Shown here one piece after another: positions 5,281 through 6,363 of a DNA stretch of 6,363 nucleotides. The DNA is from Clostridiaceae bacterium (lineage in GTDB: Bacteria; Bacillota; Clostridia; Acetivibrionales; DUMC01): NCBI GenBank assembly GCA_012512865.1, contig JAAZDH010000278.1:1-6363 (forward strand), in the 5' to 3' direction. Each line of letters begins with the position of its first letter. Position 1 is the first letter of the stretch. The notes below the pieces were generated by a model. That model ran no database searches. It was not told where the DNA came from and worked only from the letters and a program-made list of their open reading frames with translations. Position numbers and translations under genes: made by a program.

Positions 5281-6363
5281 AGAAATATTTAAAGCATACC
5301 GGGATTTTTGTTTGCATTTTTACATTGTGCGGCACCGCCCTATGGGGTGCGTGGCAGCTTTGGTTTAACCCTTATCGCAGTACGGTGAGCAATTTACGTC
5401 CGTCCGAAGAATTGGAAACTGTATTAACCTCGCAGCAAGCAGTCGAGGATTTGGATTATCTTGTACAGCGCTTGGCAGAGCGCCATCCTGCCTGTATAAA
5501 CGCTCTGCCCGATAACATTCAGCTTGAATATGAACGGGAGCGCGCAGCAATTTCTGCGTTTCCGGAAGTGCCGGTTTTGTCGCTTTGGCAAAGTGCAGCG
5601 CGTGTTTTGAGTAGTTTAGGAGACGCTCACACCACTATAGGAGTTAATTATGAAAACAGGGTGCGCTTGCCTCTCACCTTCGCATGGAAGGATGGCACAC
5701 TGTCCTGTTCAGGCGGTGAATATGACGGGTATATCGTGGTTGAAATCGGAGGCATTACGGCTGACAACCTCTACCAACGCTTTCTTACCCAGTTTTCCTA
5801 TGAACTGGAGTCCTGGGCGCGGTATTCCTTTGCCTCACGGTTAAATCGCGCTGAATATTTGTCCTTTGTTGGCGTTGATATACAGGCGGCCATTCCCCTC
5901 GTGCTGGAAAAACCAAATGACGGCAGCCGCATAACCGTAACGCTTGAGCTGTGTGAAAGTGTCACTGCCAGTGAAAAAAAAGCAGGAGCAAATTTCGGTT
6001 ATTCGGTTGATTCATCTCTTGGTATTGGGATTTTCGCTCTTCGTCAATGTGTATATGATGAAAAATACAAGAACGGCCTGCGGGATTTCTTTGTGGCTGT
6101 CCAGGAAAACAACATCCATAGCGTGATTGTGGATTTAAGGAGCAATCCGGGTGGAAACTCGCTGGTTGCGAACGAATTTATCCGCTATCTTCCGGCAGAA
6201 AGTTATCTTACCGGTACCTCCGAGGTTCGTTTTGGCCCAATCCTATGGAAGTACAAGCCGCATAGCCGGAAAAACCAACAGCTTACCCCGGTCTTTTCGG
6301 GCGATGTATATGTGCTGACCGGGGCAGATACGTTTAGCTCGGCCATGGACTTTGCAACATTGA
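5277..6363 (+). CDS. Peptidase S41-family protein, membrane-anchored, 3' end outside window
   Basis: 362 codons are visible and the frame is open at the edge. Residues about 9-30 form a hydrophobic segment after MKKYLKH, acting as signal anchor or uncleaved signal; FTLC does not fit a lipobox. An N-terminal helical region (EDLDYLVQRLAERHPA, about 57-72) and SLGDAHTTIGV (113-123, with conserved His118) are typical of the IRBP/tricorn-like branch of S41. DLRSNPGG (286-293) and GDVYVLTGADTFSSAMDFA (342-360) are the S41 core motifs; Ser354 in TFSSA is the expected nucleophile. No PDZ domain is evident before the core. Such extracytoplasmic serine peptidases cleave peptides at the envelope; the substrate is unknown. 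Arginine is almost always CGN (CGC common, AGG twice, no AGA seen), unlike the AGG/AGA-rich minus-strand genes, suggesting different ancestry. Start is set by GGAGGAGG and the ATGA overlap with the upstream remnant. Confidence 0.88.
   Translation, partial: MKKYLKHTGIFVCIFTLCGTALWGAWQLWFNPYRSTVSNLRPSEELETVLTSQQAVEDLDYLVQRLAERHPACINALPDNIQLEYERERAAISAFPEVPVLSLWQSAARVLSSLGDAHTTIGVNYENRVRLPLTFAWKDGTLSCSGGEYDGYIVVEIGGITADNLYQRFLTQFSYELESWARYSFASRLNRAEYLSFVGVDIQAAIPLVLEKPNDGSRITVTLELCESVTASEKKAGANFGYSVDSSLGIGIFALRQCVYDEKYKNGLRDFFVAVQENNIHSVIVDLRSNPGGNSLVANEFIRYLPAESYLTGTSEVRFGPILWKYKPHSRKNQQLTPVFSGDVYVLTGADTFSSAMDFATL

Noticed and set aside
5277..5350. Lipoprotein signal (FTLC) in the S41 protein
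   Set aside because: The residues before Cys18 (F, T, L) do not match a lipobox, which needs Leu-like at -3 and a small residue at -1.
5365..6126. Open frames at 5365-5550 (-), 5650-5844 (+) and 5944-6126 (+)
   Set aside because: Shadows of the S41 gene, which is open and motif-bearing in its own frame.

Overview
The window looks like a piece of a Clostridia-type (low-to-moderate GC Firmicutes) chromosome. The evidence is the AlaS variant with a CGKPGCKPGCDCD cysteine cluster, the AGGAGG-type ribosome sites, the AGG/AGA-biased arginine codons of the minus-strand genes, and a gene order (PRC-barrel protein, AI-2E family permease, alaS) that I recall from the alaS neighbourhood of Firmicutes (compare yrrD, yrrI and alaS in Bacillus subtilis). 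Genus cannot be fixed from this stretch.

Minus-strand block, read from high to low coordinates: a two-domain PRC-barrel protein (4707-4090); a 59-residue YtxH-like membrane protein with a GTG start (4034-3855); an AT-rich gap ending in a terminator-like hairpin (3697-3718); an AI-2E/PerM-family permease (3651-2602); a strong GTGACA-rich palindromic element (2497-2594); a near-consensus promoter (2461-2489); and alaS, which runs out of the window at base 1 without its last ~90 residues. The alaS leader is short and I see no T-box. The two membrane or membrane-associated small genes and the permease have no demonstrated functional link to AlaS. Their association is positional.

Region 4708-5184 is AT-rich and has no long gene, but it is structured. 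It holds phased TTTTCACA-like repeats just upstream of the PRC gene, a hairpin, a 13-codon glutamine-rich ORF with a perfect AGGAGG on the minus strand, and an operator-like cluster (a perfect 14-bp tandem duplication overlapping a 15-bp palindrome).

The right end switches strand and character. A peptidase S41-family gene starts at 5277 (+) and leaves the window after 362 codons. It uses CGN arginine codons almost exclusively, unlike the minus-strand genes. Its start overlaps, as ATGA, the stop of an upstream frame that reads like the 3' end of a protein but has no start (5185-5280). This suggests that a CGN-codon-rich segment carrying the end of one operon gene plus the S41 gene was joined here. 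No IS, CRISPR, tRNA or rRNA is visible. I found no clear case for a wholly new system. The most unusual items are the alaS-proximal palindrome/promoter arrangement, the small-ORF/operator cluster, and the truncated-gene/S41 junction.
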